This document shows, piece by piece, positions 8,421 through 16,040 of a stretch of 24,064 nt of DNA. The stretch's first letter is position 1. The number at the start of each line of letters is the position of its first letter. Made by a program: the position numbers and the translations under genes. The notes under the pieces were generated by a model that ran no database searches, had not been told where the DNA came from, and saw nothing but the letters and a program-made list of their open reading frames with translations. The DNA is from Thermoflexus sp042408365 (lineage in GTDB: Bacteria > Chloroflexota > Anaerolineae > Thermoflexales > Thermoflexaceae), in the NCBI RefSeq assembly GCF_042408365.1, contig NZ_JBHOQJ010000260.1:1-24064 (forward strand), given 5' to 3'.

Positions 8421-8541
8421 GGGCGAGGTGAGCGTTGAAGGCGCCCGACTTGCCCCCAAAATGCTTTTAATCCCTCTCCCCATGCCCTTTGGGCTGTGGG
8501 GAGAGGGATGAGGCCGTTGGCCCGCACCATCCCATCCTTGG
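8421..8541 (-). repeat. Intergenic palindrome family 1, copy A
   Basis: Read on the minus strand it begins with GGATGGTGCGGGCCAACGG (the box at 8512-8535), then a long hairpin (8470-8509; ATCCCTCTCCCC pairs with GGGGAGAGGGAT, inner GCCC/GGGC, 3-base loop), a short A/T linker and a second imperfect hairpin (8421-8455, GAA loop on the plus strand). The same order occurs at 14687-14828. The rest of this 349-base gap (8324-8672) holds a 14-base direct repeat GCGTTGAAGGCGCC (8432-8445 and 8616-8629) and an AT-rich TATAAA (8573-8578) that may be the -10 box for the next gene, without a good -35. Confidence 0.75.
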
Positions 8542-8672
8542 CGTGCGCCTCCGAGGGTGGAAGCCTTTATCATATAAATGAATTACTTGTTCACGCCCCG
8601 ATGCGGCCGGGGTGGGCGTTGAAGGCGCCGCTGGCGTGGAAGGGTTGAATCCTCCTGGAAAGAGGCGATCGA

Positions 8673-9164
8673 ATGGCAGAAGAATCCCTCGTTTGTGCTT
8701 TTCATCCGGGCACGCCGACCACGCTGCGCTGCAACCGTTGCGGGCGGCCGATTTGCGTTCGGTGCGCGGTGCAAACGCCGGTCGGTTATCGCTGCCGGGA
8801 ATGTGTGGCGGGCCAACAGGCGATCTTCTTCAACGCCCGCCCCACCGATTACGGCATTGCCGCCATCGTGGCCTTGCTGATCGGCCTGCTCGCCGCTCCC
8901 ATCGTTGCCGCGCTGGGCTTCTGGGTGATTTTCGCAGGCCCCCTGGTGGGGAGCCTCGCGGCGGAGGCCGTGCATCGCCTCATCGGGCGACGCCGCGGGC
9001 GTTGGATCTGGCTGGTGGTCAGCGGGGGATTGGTCGTTGGGCTGGCGGCGCTGCGCCTGCCATCTTTCCTGACCTTCCCGTTTTCGGCCCGTTTCCTGTG
9101 GGATGGGATTTACCTGGCTTTGGCGATCAGCACGGTGATCGGCTATCTTCGATTCTGGCGATGA
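8673..9164 (+). CDS. B-box-type zinc-finger membrane protein
   Basis: A 163-residue protein with an N-terminal cysteine-rich zinc module: Cys8, His11, Cys20, Cys23, Cys28, Cys31, Cys41 and Cys44, in the pattern CxxH, CxxC, CxxC, CxxC. It resembles bacterial B-box or rhomboid-associated zinc ribbons (CAFHP...LRCNRCGRPICVRC...YRCREC). Three to four hydrophobic segments follow (about 59-82, 85-100, 111-128, 143-160) with an Arg-rich loop (HRLIGRRRGR) in between. Function is unknown; such modules are thought to mediate protein contacts on the cytoplasmic side. The ATG has an AGAGG site upstream. It sits between the DUF92 gene and recN with 102 bases before recN. A full rhomboid protease is excluded: there is no GxSG motif and too few membrane segments. 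Confidence 0.82.
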   Translation: MAEESLVCAFHPGTPTTLRCNRCGRPICVRCAVQTPVGYRCRECVAGQQAIFFNARPTDYGIAAIVALLIGLLAAPIVAALGFWVIFAGPLVGSLAAEAVHRLIGRRRGRWIWLVVSGGLVVGLAALRLPSFLTFPFSARFLWDGIYLALAISTVIGYLRFWR

Positions 9165-9266
9165 GAACCATTCTGGCTCTCTAGACCCCAAGCTCTAGAG
9201 GGCAAGCATCCAAATGGAGTGAGGGCTCATTGGTGGCAGGCTCAACCTATTCTTGTAGGGGACGGG

Positions 9267-11033
9267 ATGCTCGTTGAATTGCATGTCAAGGATTTCGCCA
9301 TTATCGATGAGGTCACGCTCCGGCTGGAGCCCGGTCTGAACGTGCTCACCGGGGAGACCGGGGCGGGGAAATCGATCTTAGTGGATGCAGTGGCGGTGCT
9401 GGTGGGCGGCCGGGCGGATGTGGAGATGATCCGGGCCGGCGCGGAACGGGCGCTGATCGAAGGCCTCTTTTATCTGGACGAGCCGACGCGGGCGTTGCTC
9501 TCGCCCATCCTGGAGCAGCACGGCCTGCTGGACGAGGGGCCCATGGGCGAGCTGGTGCTGAGCCGGGAGATCCGTCAAGGCGGTCGGCATGTCGCCCGGG
9601 TGAACGGCCGGCTGGTCCCTCTCCACGCCCTGAAGGAGATCGGGCAGGTTCTGGTGGACATCCACGGGCAGACCGAGCATCTCTCGTTGTTGCGCGCCCG
9701 GGAGCAGTTGGAATTGCTGGATCGATATGCCGGGGTGGGGGAGCTGCGGGCGGCGCTGGCGGAGCGGGTGGCCCGTTGGCGGGCGGTGCGCCGGGAGATC
9801 GAGCAGCTGCGACAGGACGAGCGGGAGAAGGCCCGGCGGGTGGATCTCCTCCGATTCCAGATCGAGGAGATCGAAGCCGCGCGGCTCCGGGAGGGCGAGG
9901 AGGAAGCCCTGCTGCAGGAGCGCAACCGCCTGGCGAACGCGGAGCAGCTGGCCCAGCTGGCCGACGCCCTCTACCGGGCGCTGTATGAGGGGGAGGGCGA
10001 GGCGCCCGCGGCGTTGGATCGTTTGAGCGAGGGCGCGCGGGCGCTCCAGGCACTGGCCCGGATCGATCCGGTCTTCCGGCCTTATCTCGAAACGATGGAG
10101 GGCCTCATCGCGCAAGTGGAGGACCTCGCCCGTACGGTTCGGGATTATCGGGAGGGGATCGAGTTCAACCCGCGGCGGCTGGTTCAGATCGAGGAGCGCC
10201 TGGATCTCATCCGGCGCCTCCAGCGCAAATATGGGGATACGATCCCGGAGATCCTGGCCTACGCCCAGCGGGCGAAGCGGGAGCTGGAGACCCTGCTCCA
10301 TGCGGAGGAGCGGCTGGGGGAGCTGGAGGAGGAAGCGGAGCGGCTGCTGCGCGAGATCGGAGAGCTGGGGATGCAGCTCTCCCGCCAGCGCCAGGCGGCG
10401 GCGGAGCGCCTGGCTCGCGAGGTGGAGGCGCAGCTGGCGGATCTCCGGATGGCCGGGGCGCGGTTCACTGTCGCCCTGGAGCGGACGCCCGATGAGGAGG
10501 GGGCTTACGCCGACGGTGCCCGCTGGGCCTTCGATGCCACCGGGCTCGATCGGATCACCTTCCTGATCGCGCCGAACATCGGGGAGGGGTTGCGCCCCCT
10601 GGCCCGCATCGCCTCCGGGGGGGAGACCTCACGGCTGATGCTCGCTTTAAAGGTCGCCTTGGCTCAGGCGGACCCAGTTCCCACGCTGATCTTCGATGAG
10701 ATCGATCAGGGGATCGGCGGCCGCGTGGGGGCTGTGGTCGGGGAGAAGCTCTGGCGCCTCGCCCGTCACCATCAGGTCCTCTGCGTCACCCACCTCCCGC
10801 AGCTGGCCGGTTTTGGGGATGCGCACTTCAAGGTTGAGAAACATGTGATCGGGGAACGCACCGTGGCCCGGGTGACTCAGTTGGAAGGGGAGGAGCGCGT
10901 GGCGGAGCTGGCCCAGATGCTGGGGGGGACTGGCCGGGCGGCGGTGCAGAGCGCGCGGGAGATCCTCGAGTATGTGGCGCGGGTGAAGACGGGGGAGGCG
11001 CCCCGCCCATCCGCTCGGCGCCGCTCCGTTTAG
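9267..11033 (+). CDS. recN: DNA repair protein RecN
   Basis: RecN is an SMC-like ATPase that acts in double-strand break repair. The 588-residue product has the N-terminal half of the ATPase (MLVELHVKDFAIIDEVTL, Walker A GETGAGKS at 29-36), a long charged coiled-coil region (roughly 150-390, rich in Glu, Arg and Leu), then the C-terminal half with signature IASGGETSRLMLAL (SGGET at 450-454), Walker B LIFDE ending near 478, DQGIGG, and the H-loop VTHLPQLA. The frame extends 16 codons upstream, but the conserved family start MLVEL at 9267, preceded by an AGGGG-type site, is preferred. Length is slightly above the usual 550-570. It is followed by about 240 bases of non-coding DNA that contain the promoter of the next gene. 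Confidence 0.97.
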   Translation: MLVELHVKDFAIIDEVTLRLEPGLNVLTGETGAGKSILVDAVAVLVGGRADVEMIRAGAERALIEGLFYLDEPTRALLSPILEQHGLLDEGPMGELVLSREIRQGGRHVARVNGRLVPLHALKEIGQVLVDIHGQTEHLSLLRAREQLELLDRYAGVGELRAALAERVARWRAVRREIEQLRQDEREKARRVDLLRFQIEEIEAARLREGEEEALLQERNRLANAEQLAQLADALYRALYEGEGEAPAALDRLSEGARALQALARIDPVFRPYLETMEGLIAQVEDLARTVRDYREGIEFNPRRLVQIEERLDLIRRLQRKYGDTIPEILAYAQRAKRELETLLHAEERLGELEEEAERLLREIGELGMQLSRQRQAAAERLAREVEAQLADLRMAGARFTVALERTPDEEGAYADGARWAFDATGLDRITFLIAPNIGEGLRPLARIASGGETSRLMLALKVALAQADPVPTLIFDEIDQGIGGRVGAVVGEKLWRLARHHQVLCVTHLPQLAGFGDAHFKVEKHVIGERTVARVTQLEGEERVAELAQMLGGTGRAAVQSAREILEYVARVKTGEAPRPSARRRSV

Positions 11034-11204
11034 AACCCATCTGGCCGTTCCAACGTGCGGATAAGCCATTGGGGCTGGACACATCAGCCCCCAACAGGCT
11101 TTCTCACCTCATCATCTCCCTCATCGAGGCGGAGGGCCGCGAAGGCGCCCCCCACTCCAAGGTTCATGGGCCTCCAGAACGGCACGCCGCAACCAGTCCA
11201 TCGC

Positions 11205-11233
11205 TTGACGCCGAGGGGATTTCCCATTAAACT
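11205..11233 (+). promoter_or_regulatory. Sigma-70-type promoter for the zur-znuACB cluster
   Basis: TTGACG (11205-11210, 5 of 6 to TTGACA) and TAAACT (11228-11233, 4 of 6 to TATAAT) are separated by exactly 17 bases. Transcription would begin near 11240, just before the 7-1-7 palindrome and about 34 bases before the regulator's ATG. Confidence 0.6.
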
Positions 11234-11243
11234 GTTTTTGAAT

Positions 11244-11258
11244 TGAAAAAATTTTTCA
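11244..11258. promoter_or_regulatory. Fur/Zur-type operator, perfect 7-1-7 inverted repeat
   Basis: TGAAAAA, one A, then TTTTTCA form a perfect 15-base 7-1-7 palindrome. The geometry is that of Fur-family boxes (TGATAAT-N-ATTATCA for Fur; related forms for Zur and PerR). It lies directly downstream of the predicted start point and 15 bases before the ATG of a Fur-family gene, so binding would block its transcription and that of the znu genes. A plain A-tract could look similar, but the TGA/TCA ends support an operator. Confidence 0.6.
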
Positions 11259-11273
11259 CTAAGTGAGGGAGCG

Positions 11274-11693
11274 ATGGGTTGGGAGGAGCGCCTGAGTCAG
11301 GCCGGGCGGCGCATCACCATGCCCCGTCGGGTGGTGATGCAGATCCTACAACGGGCCGGCCGTCCCCTTTCCCCTCAGGAGATCCATGCGCGGGGGCGAC
11401 GGATTCATCGCTCGCTGGGCCTGGTGAGCGTCTATCGGGCCTTGGCTGTGTTGGAGCAGGCCGGGCTGGTGCGGCGCGTCCATCAGGAGGATCGTTGCGA
11501 TGGCTATATCCTGGCCTCGCCCGGCCATCACCACGTCTTGCTCTGTCGCCGCTGTGGGCGCACCGTGGAGTTCCCGGGAGCGGAGGACCTGAGCGGCCTG
11601 ATCGCCCACATCGAACGACGAACAGGGTTCCACGTGGAGGATCATCTGCTGCAGCTGATCGGCCTCTGTTCGCCCTGCCAGGGATCGTCTTAG
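11274..11693 (+). CDS. zur: Fur-family metalloregulator, probably Zur
   Basis: A 139-residue Fur-family DNA-binding repressor. The winged-helix part holds LGLVSVYRALAVLEQAGLV (recognition helix about 49-60). The dimerisation part has HHH at 85-87 and two structural zinc pairs, Cys91/Cys94 (CRRC) and Cys132/Cys135 (CSPC). The position equivalent to the Fur metal ligand Glu81 is Ile79, and a cysteine, Cys75, lies nearby, which argues against a classical iron Fur. The assignment to Zur rests mainly on the downstream znuACB genes. The ATG follows GAGGGAG. The gene has its own predicted promoter and operator, suggesting negative autoregulation. PerR or Mur specificity cannot be excluded from sequence alone. 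Confidence 0.85.
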   Translation: MGWEERLSQAGRRITMPRRVVMQILQRAGRPLSPQEIHARGRRIHRSLGLVSVYRALAVLEQAGLVRRVHQEDRCDGYILASPGHHHVLLCRRCGRTVEFPGAEDLSGLIAHIERRTGFHVEDHLLQLIGLCSPCQGSS

Positions 11694-11811
11694 GGGCTCG
11701 TGGGACGAGACCTCTTGGGCGGTTGCAACTTCGCCTCTTCCCTTCTCGGCGGCCCTTTGGGCTGCTTCCCTCACGGGGAGCAGGGGCATCCGAATCCTGG
11801 AGGGGTACGTC

Positions 11812-12741
11812 GTGCGCCAACGGCTGTTATGGCTTCTGGTGATTGTAGGGATCGGGTTGAGCGCATGCCAGCCCGTGGCCAGGCAGGAGCCCAATGGGAA
11901 GCGGCTCCAGGTTGTGGCGACCACCTCGATCGTAGGCGATGTGGTGCGCCAGATCGGGGGCGATGCGATCCAACTGGCGGTGTTGCTTCCCGTCGGGGCT
12001 GACCCTCACGCCTTCGAGCCCAGCCCTCAGGATGTCGCCCGGGTGGCGGAGGCCCATGTGATCTTCGCGGTGGGGGCGGGCTTGGAGCGATTCCTCGAGC
12101 CGATCCTTCAACAGGCTGGTGGGAAGACGCTGCGCGTGGAGCTGGCCCAGGGGATCCTCCTGCGTTCCTCAGAAGAGGAATTGCATGCCGAAGAAGGGGT
12201 CTTCCACACAGAAGAACCGGATCCCCACCTCTGGCTGGATCCCCACAACGTGATCACGTGGACGTACACGATCGAGACGACGCTTAGCCAACTGGACCCG
12301 GATCGCGCGGCGTTCTACCATCGGAACGCGGAGGCGTATCGGGAGGAGCTGCGCCAGCTGGATCGCTGGATCCAGGCGCAGGTGGCGGGGATCCCGCCGG
12401 AGAACCGGAAGCTGGTCACGGAGCATCGGGTTTTCGGCTACTTCGCCCATCGTTACGGGTTTGAACAAATTGGAACGATCCTCCCCGGCGTGAGCACGGT
12501 CGCCCAACCATCGCCTCAAGAACTTGCGGCCCTGGAGGAAGTCATCCGCTCCCTGGGGGTGAAGGCGGTTTTCGTCAGCAGCACCGTGGACCCTGCGCTG
12601 GCTCGCCGGGTTGCCGAAGATACCGGGACGCGTCTGGTGCGGCTGTATGTGGATTCCCTCAGCGAGCCGGGGGGCGAGGCGGATTCCTACATGAAGATGA
12701 TGCGCTACAATGTGCGGGCGATCGTAGAGGCGTTGCGATGA
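11812..12741 (+). CDS. znuA: Zinc ABC transporter substrate-binding lipoprotein
   Basis: A cluster A-I (ZnuA/TroA) metal-binding protein anchored outside the membrane. The 309 residues begin with a lipoprotein signal with lipobox LSAC (Cys19). Predicted metal ligands are His66 (ADPHAFEP), His139 (PDPHLWLDP), His205 (TEHRVFGYF) and Asp281 (VDSLSEPGG), the standard four. The loop before His139 (about 120-138) is acidic and holds two histidines, a short version of the His-rich loop of zinc-specific members. The start is GTG at 11812, preceded by GGAGGGG. No second operator is visible in the 118 bases after the regulator, so it is likely on the same transcript. Manganese specificity remains possible. 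Confidence 0.92.
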   Translation: MRQRLLWLLVIVGIGLSACQPVARQEPNGKRLQVVATTSIVGDVVRQIGGDAIQLAVLLPVGADPHAFEPSPQDVARVAEAHVIFAVGAGLERFLEPILQQAGGKTLRVELAQGILLRSSEEELHAEEGVFHTEEPDPHLWLDPHNVITWTYTIETTLSQLDPDRAAFYHRNAEAYREELRQLDRWIQAQVAGIPPENRKLVTEHRVFGYFAHRYGFEQIGTILPGVSTVAQPSPQELAALEEVIRSLGVKAVFVSSTVDPALARRVAEDTGTRLVRLYVDSLSEPGGEADSYMKMMRYNVRAIVEALR

Positions 12742-12855
12742 TCGAATTGGGGTGGCCTGAGGGGGCCGCTCATAAGGAACGGAAGCGGAAGGCGTTTTGC
12801 CAGGGTGCGAATGGGGTAGAGGGTAGACCTTGTGTTGTCCCCGGAGGAGGTTCAG

Positions 12856-13689
12856 ATGGCTCTGACGAAGCTATGGCGAAGGGTGGTGCTGCAGGAACGG
12901 GATGTGGTGCACCCATCGGGGGAACCGATCCTGGAGGTCTCCCGGGTGTCCATGCATTATGACGGTGTGGTGGCTCTGGAGGATGTTTCCTTCACGGTGG
13001 AGACCGGCGAGCGGATCGCCATCGTGGGGCCGAACGGGGCGGGCAAGAGCACGTTGTTGAAGATCATCGCGGGTGTGCTCCCACCGACCGCTGGCTCCGT
13101 GCGGATCTATGGCCGTGGCCCGCTGGGCCATCTCTGCATTGCCTATATCCCGCAGCGGAATCAGGTGGAGTGGAATTTTCCCCTCACGGTGGCGGATGTG
13201 GTCATGATGGGGCGGGTGGGGAAACTGGGCCTGCTGCGTCAACCCAGCCCCCGGGATTGGGAGGTGGTCCGCCGCGCGCTGGCCCAGACGGGCATTGCGG
13301 ACCTGGCCGACCGCCCCATCCGGGCGCTCTCCGGGGGGCAGCAGCAGCGGATGTTCATCGCCCGGGCCCTGGCCCAGGAGGCCGAGCTGCTGTTGATGGA
13401 CGAGCCCTTCACCGGCTTGGACCTGCCCGCCCAGGAGGGGATCCTGGAGCTCCTGGAAGGCCTGCGCCGGCAGGGGGTCACTGTCCTCGTGACCACCCAT
13501 GATCTGGATCAAGCGGCAGCCCACTTCGATCGCGTCTTGTTGTTGAACCGACGCCCCATCGCCTTTGGGGCTCCGGAGGAGGTCTTCACGCCGGAAGCCT
13601 TGCGGGCCGCTTACGGTGGGCATCTGCGTCTGGTGCAGATCCGGGGCGAGCTGGTCGTGGTCGGGGACACCTGTTGCGAAGGAGGTTGA
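12856..13689 (+). CDS. znuC: Zinc ABC transporter ATP-binding protein
   Basis: The cytoplasmic ATPase that powers metal import. The 277-residue product has Walker A GPNGAGKST (58-66), Q-loop YIPQRNQVEWNFPLTV, signature LSGGQ (158-162), Walker B LLLMDEP (178-184) and H-loop His215 (TTHDLD). The segment around the Q-loop (VEWNFPLTVADVVMMGR) is typical of the Mn/Zn-type ABC group. An in-frame GTG lies 24 bases upstream, but the ATG at 12856 has GGAGGAGG five bases before it and is the better start. The C-terminus carries adjacent cysteines (TCCEGG), which is unusual and could bind metal, although it may be neutral. The gene ends 3 bases before znuB. Confidence 0.93.
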   Translation: MALTKLWRRVVLQERDVVHPSGEPILEVSRVSMHYDGVVALEDVSFTVETGERIAIVGPNGAGKSTLLKIIAGVLPPTAGSVRIYGRGPLGHLCIAYIPQRNQVEWNFPLTVADVVMMGRVGKLGLLRQPSPRDWEVVRRALAQTGIADLADRPIRALSGGQQQRMFIARALAQEAELLLMDEPFTGLDLPAQEGILELLEGLRRQGVTVLVTTHDLDQAAAHFDRVLLLNRRPIAFGAPEEVFTPEALRAAYGGHLRLVQIRGELVVVGDTCCEGG

Positions 13690-13692
13690 TCC

Positions 13693-14538
13693 GTGGGGGA
13701 GATCCTTCGCCTCTTGCTCGATCCGCTCCAATACGCCTTTATGGTGCGGGGCCTGGTCGCCGCCATCGTGGCCGGAGGGCTTTGCGCCCTGGTGGGGAGC
13801 TATGTGGTGCTTCGGGGGATGGCCTTCTTCGGCGACGCGTTGGCCCATTCGATCCTCCCGGGGCTCGCCTTGGGCTACCTGCTAGGGGGCGGTTCCCGCG
13901 AGGCGTTGTTCTGGTGGGGGCTGGGGACGGCGATCCTGGCGGCCTTGGGGATCGGAGCCCTCAGCCGGGGGCAGCGCCTGAAGGAAGATACGGCCATCGG
14001 GGTGTTGTTCGCGGGGGCGATGGCGTTGGGGGTCGTGATGATCTCCACCTCTCGAAGTTACGCGGTCGATCTCACCCATCTGCTCTTCGGCGATGTGCTG
14101 GGGGTGGGGGAGCGGGATCTCATCCGCCTGGGGGTCTTCGCCGGGTTGATTGTAGCCGCGATCGTGCTTTTCTATAAGGAATTCCTCGTGATCTCCTTCG
14201 ATCCCATCCTGGCCATCACCCTGCGGCTGCCCATCCGTCTGTTCGAGAACCTGCTTCTGATCCTGGTCGCCGTCACGGTGGTGGTCGCGCTGCAGACGGT
14301 GGGGATCGCCCTGATGGTGGCGATGCTGGTGACCCCAGCGGCGACCGCTTATCTGCTGACCCATCGCCTGCCGGCCATGATGGCCCTGTCGGTCCTCCTG
14401 GCGGCTTTCTCCGCCGTCGTTGGGCTCTACGCCTCGTATTATGCGGGGGTGGCTTCGGGAGCCGCCATCGTGCTCACGGCCACCGTGTTGTTTCTGATCG
14501 TCCGGCTGATCCAAGGGCTCCGGTCCGTTCAGGGTTAG
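13693..14538 (+). CDS. znuB: Zinc ABC transporter permease
   Basis: The membrane subunit of the metal importer (ABC-3 family). It has 281 residues with about eight hydrophobic segments and the family signature region GMAFFGDALAHSILPGLALGYLLGG near the N-terminus, DTAIGVLFAGAMALGVVMIS in the middle and ALQTVGIALMVAMLVTPAATAYLL towards the end. The GTG start at 13693 follows GGAGG by 7 bases, and that ribosome site overlaps the end of znuC, so translation of the two is probably coupled. It is the last gene of the cluster; a hairpin at 14622-14649 lies downstream. Confidence 0.93.
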   Translation: MGEILRLLLDPLQYAFMVRGLVAAIVAGGLCALVGSYVVLRGMAFFGDALAHSILPGLALGYLLGGGSREALFWWGLGTAILAALGIGALSRGQRLKEDTAIGVLFAGAMALGVVMISTSRSYAVDLTHLLFGDVLGVGERDLIRLGVFAGLIVAAIVLFYKEFLVISFDPILAITLRLPIRLFENLLLILVAVTVVVALQTVGIALMVAMLVTPAATAYLLTHRLPAMMALSVLLAAFSAVVGLYASYYAGVASGAAIVLTATVLFLIVRLIQGLRSVQG

Positions 14539-14621
14539 TGCTTCATTTGCTTTGTTGCAAACAACCGAGGAGATCATCCCAGCGCGTAGTGACGAGCTTT
14601 CGATTCGTGGAATTTCTGGGA

Positions 14622-14649
14622 GGGGTGGGCCACTTACGCGGCCCACCCC
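14622..14649 (+). terminator. Hairpin after znuB, possible terminator
   Basis: GGGGTGGGCC (14622-14631) pairs perfectly with GGCCCACCCC (14640-14649) around an 8-base loop, 83 bases after the znuB stop. Weaker pairing extends outward (GGAATTT against AAAAATCC). The following bases are A-rich rather than T-rich, so classical intrinsic termination is doubtful on the plus strand. The outer pairing resembles the long hairpin at 15766-15818, so this may be a repeat relic. Confidence 0.45.
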
Positions 14650-14686
14650 CACAAAAATCCCTATCTTCGCAACAGCGCAGCTTCAT

Positions 14687-14828
14687 TTTTTGAGGATATG
14701 GGATGGTGCGGGTCAACGGCCCCACCCTCCTGGATCCCCCCTCCCCACAGCCCAAAGGGCCATAGGGAGGGGGGATGAAAATTTTGGGGGACGAGCCGGG
14801 TGCCTTCGGCGCTCGGCTCGTCCCCAAA
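14687..14828 (+). repeat. Intergenic palindrome family 1, copy B (full form)
   Basis: Order: a GAGGATATGGGATGGTGCGG box and CAACGGCC (to 14723); hairpin 1 (14734-14753 with 14757-14776, AAA loop, 20-base arms with three mismatches); a six-base A/T linker; hairpin 2 (14783-14828), whose arms contain ACGAGCCG/CGGCTCGT and close on a TTC loop. Of the copies here this is the most complete and shows the family's layout. It fills most of the 327-base gap before the response-regulator gene. The remaining part (14539-14621) holds no gene, only a near-palindrome TTGTTGCAAACAA around 14558-14570. Confidence 0.8.
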
Positions 14829-14865
14829 CCCCGAAATCCTTTTCATCTGAGCGGTGAGAACGGTT

Positions 14866-15564
14866 ATGGCTGGGGAACGGATCCTGATTGTGGAAGACGA
14901 GGCGGCGGTGGCCCGAGGGCTTGAATATGCTTTGAAGAAAGAGGGGTATGAAGTCCTCTGGGCGGATACCGGGCAGAAGGCGCTGGAACTGAGCCGCCAG
15001 CGGGATCCCCACCTGATCATCCTGGATATCCGGTTGCCGGACCTGAACGGCTTTGAGGTCTGCCGTCGGATGCGAAGCGAGGGCTTGCGGCAACCCATCC
15101 TGATGCTCACCGCCTTGGACGAGGAGGTGGATCGGGTGGTGGGGCTGGAGGTCGGGGCGGACGATTACGTGGTCAAACCCTACCGGCTCCGGGAGCTGAT
15201 CGCCCGGGTGCGGGCGTTGCTGCGCCGGGCCTACGGGGAGCTGGCCATGGCGGCCCCCGGCGAACGCATCCGTTTCGGAGAGATCGAGGTCGATCTGGAG
15301 CGGCTCCAGGTCACCCGGGGCGGGCGGCCGGTGCCCCTCACCCCCACCGAGTTCCGTCTGCTCCGCTTCCTGGTCACCCACCCGAACCGCCCCTTCTCAC
15401 GGGAGGAGCTCATCGAGGCGGTGTGGGGCTACACCCGCGATGTGTTGGATGACCGAACGGTGGACGTGCATATCCGGCATCTCCGGGAGAAGCTGGAGGA
15501 CGACCCCTCGAACCCCCGATGGATCCTCACAGTGCGCGGCATGGGATATAAATTCCAACCTTAG
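14866..15564 (+). CDS. OmpR/PhoB-type response regulator
   Basis: A two-component response regulator of 232 residues. The receiver domain (1-120) has the acidic pocket Glu10/Asp11, phosphoacceptor Asp54 (IILDIRLPD), Thr82 and Lys104 (YVVKPY). The C-terminal winged-helix domain (about 134-232) shows LTPTEFRLLRFLV, the recognition helix region DRTVDVHIRHLREKL and the closing VRGMGYKF. The ATG at 14866 is preferred: a GGTGAG-like site lies 7 bases upstream and the conserved RILIVEDE follows. An in-frame GTG at 14854 is an alternative. Its probable partner is the histidine kinase at 17284, with the PDZ gene in between. It likely controls the downstream export genes, but no direct-repeat binding site is clear. 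Confidence 0.93.
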   Translation: MAGERILIVEDEAAVARGLEYALKKEGYEVLWADTGQKALELSRQRDPHLIILDIRLPDLNGFEVCRRMRSEGLRQPILMLTALDEEVDRVVGLEVGADDYVVKPYRLRELIARVRALLRRAYGELAMAAPGERIRFGEIEVDLERLQVTRGGRPVPLTPTEFRLLRFLVTHPNRPFSREELIEAVWGYTRDVLDDRTVDVHIRHLREKLEDDPSNPRWILTVRGMGYKFQP

Positions 15565-15634
15565 GGAGCCTCTCTCTCCCCAGCGGAAAAGGCAAGATCG
15601 GCGCAGCGGCGTGCGCCGCAATTTCCCCTGCAAC

Positions 15635-15870
15635 GATGTGAATTTGGACTTTGGACAGATGGGCGGTCCGGTTTCGCTCCGGGTCCTCCCCTCGGGCGGG
15701 GCAAGCCCCTCCTCCCTTTCTATCTCTCCACGGCCCGAAGGGCCACGGGGATGCAGAAAGTTGAAGGATTTTGGGGCAGGTGGAGCCGTCTTCGGTGGCC
15801 CTCCCTACCCCAAAATCCCCCCATGGGGGAGAGGAAATGGACGAGCTTGTCTAAAGTCCAGATGTGCATC
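15635..15870. repeat. MITE-like palindromic element with imperfect terminal inverted repeats
   Basis: The ends carry TGGACTTTGGACA (15645-15657) and, inverted, TGTCTAAAGTCCA (15848-15860), matching at 12 of 13 bases; extending outward, about 18 of 23 match. Inside are a GGCCC-GAA-GGGCC hairpin (15732-15744) and a long hairpin from GGATTTTGGGG (15766-15776) to CCCCAAAATCC (15808-15818). The hairpin order resembles family 1. The whole gap 15565-16205 (641 bases) otherwise lacks a convincing gene. The part 15871-16020 contains degenerate repeats of CTTTCTCTCGGGAAG type. Confidence 0.5.
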
Positions 15871-16040
15871 CATCTCAAGGCTCAACCTCGATGCTTTCTA
15901 TCGGGAAGGCCATCCTCGCTTTCTCTCCCCTCAGCGGCTCAGGAGGCCGTGGAGGGCAAGCCCCCCTTCAGCACTTTCTCTCGGGAAGGGCTTTGAGGGT
16001 GAGCTCTTTAAGAACCCTTAATATTTGGACAATGGGAACG

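Noticed and set aside
11055..11246. Small open frame (63 codons) between recN and the Fur-family gene
   Set aside because: It has a weak start, low-complexity Ser/Arg/Pro sequence and overlaps the predicted promoter of the regulator.
15440..16021. Open frame of 193 codons overlapping the end of the response regulator
   Set aside because: It begins out of frame inside the regulator, crosses palindromic repeats and has no ribosome site or domain.
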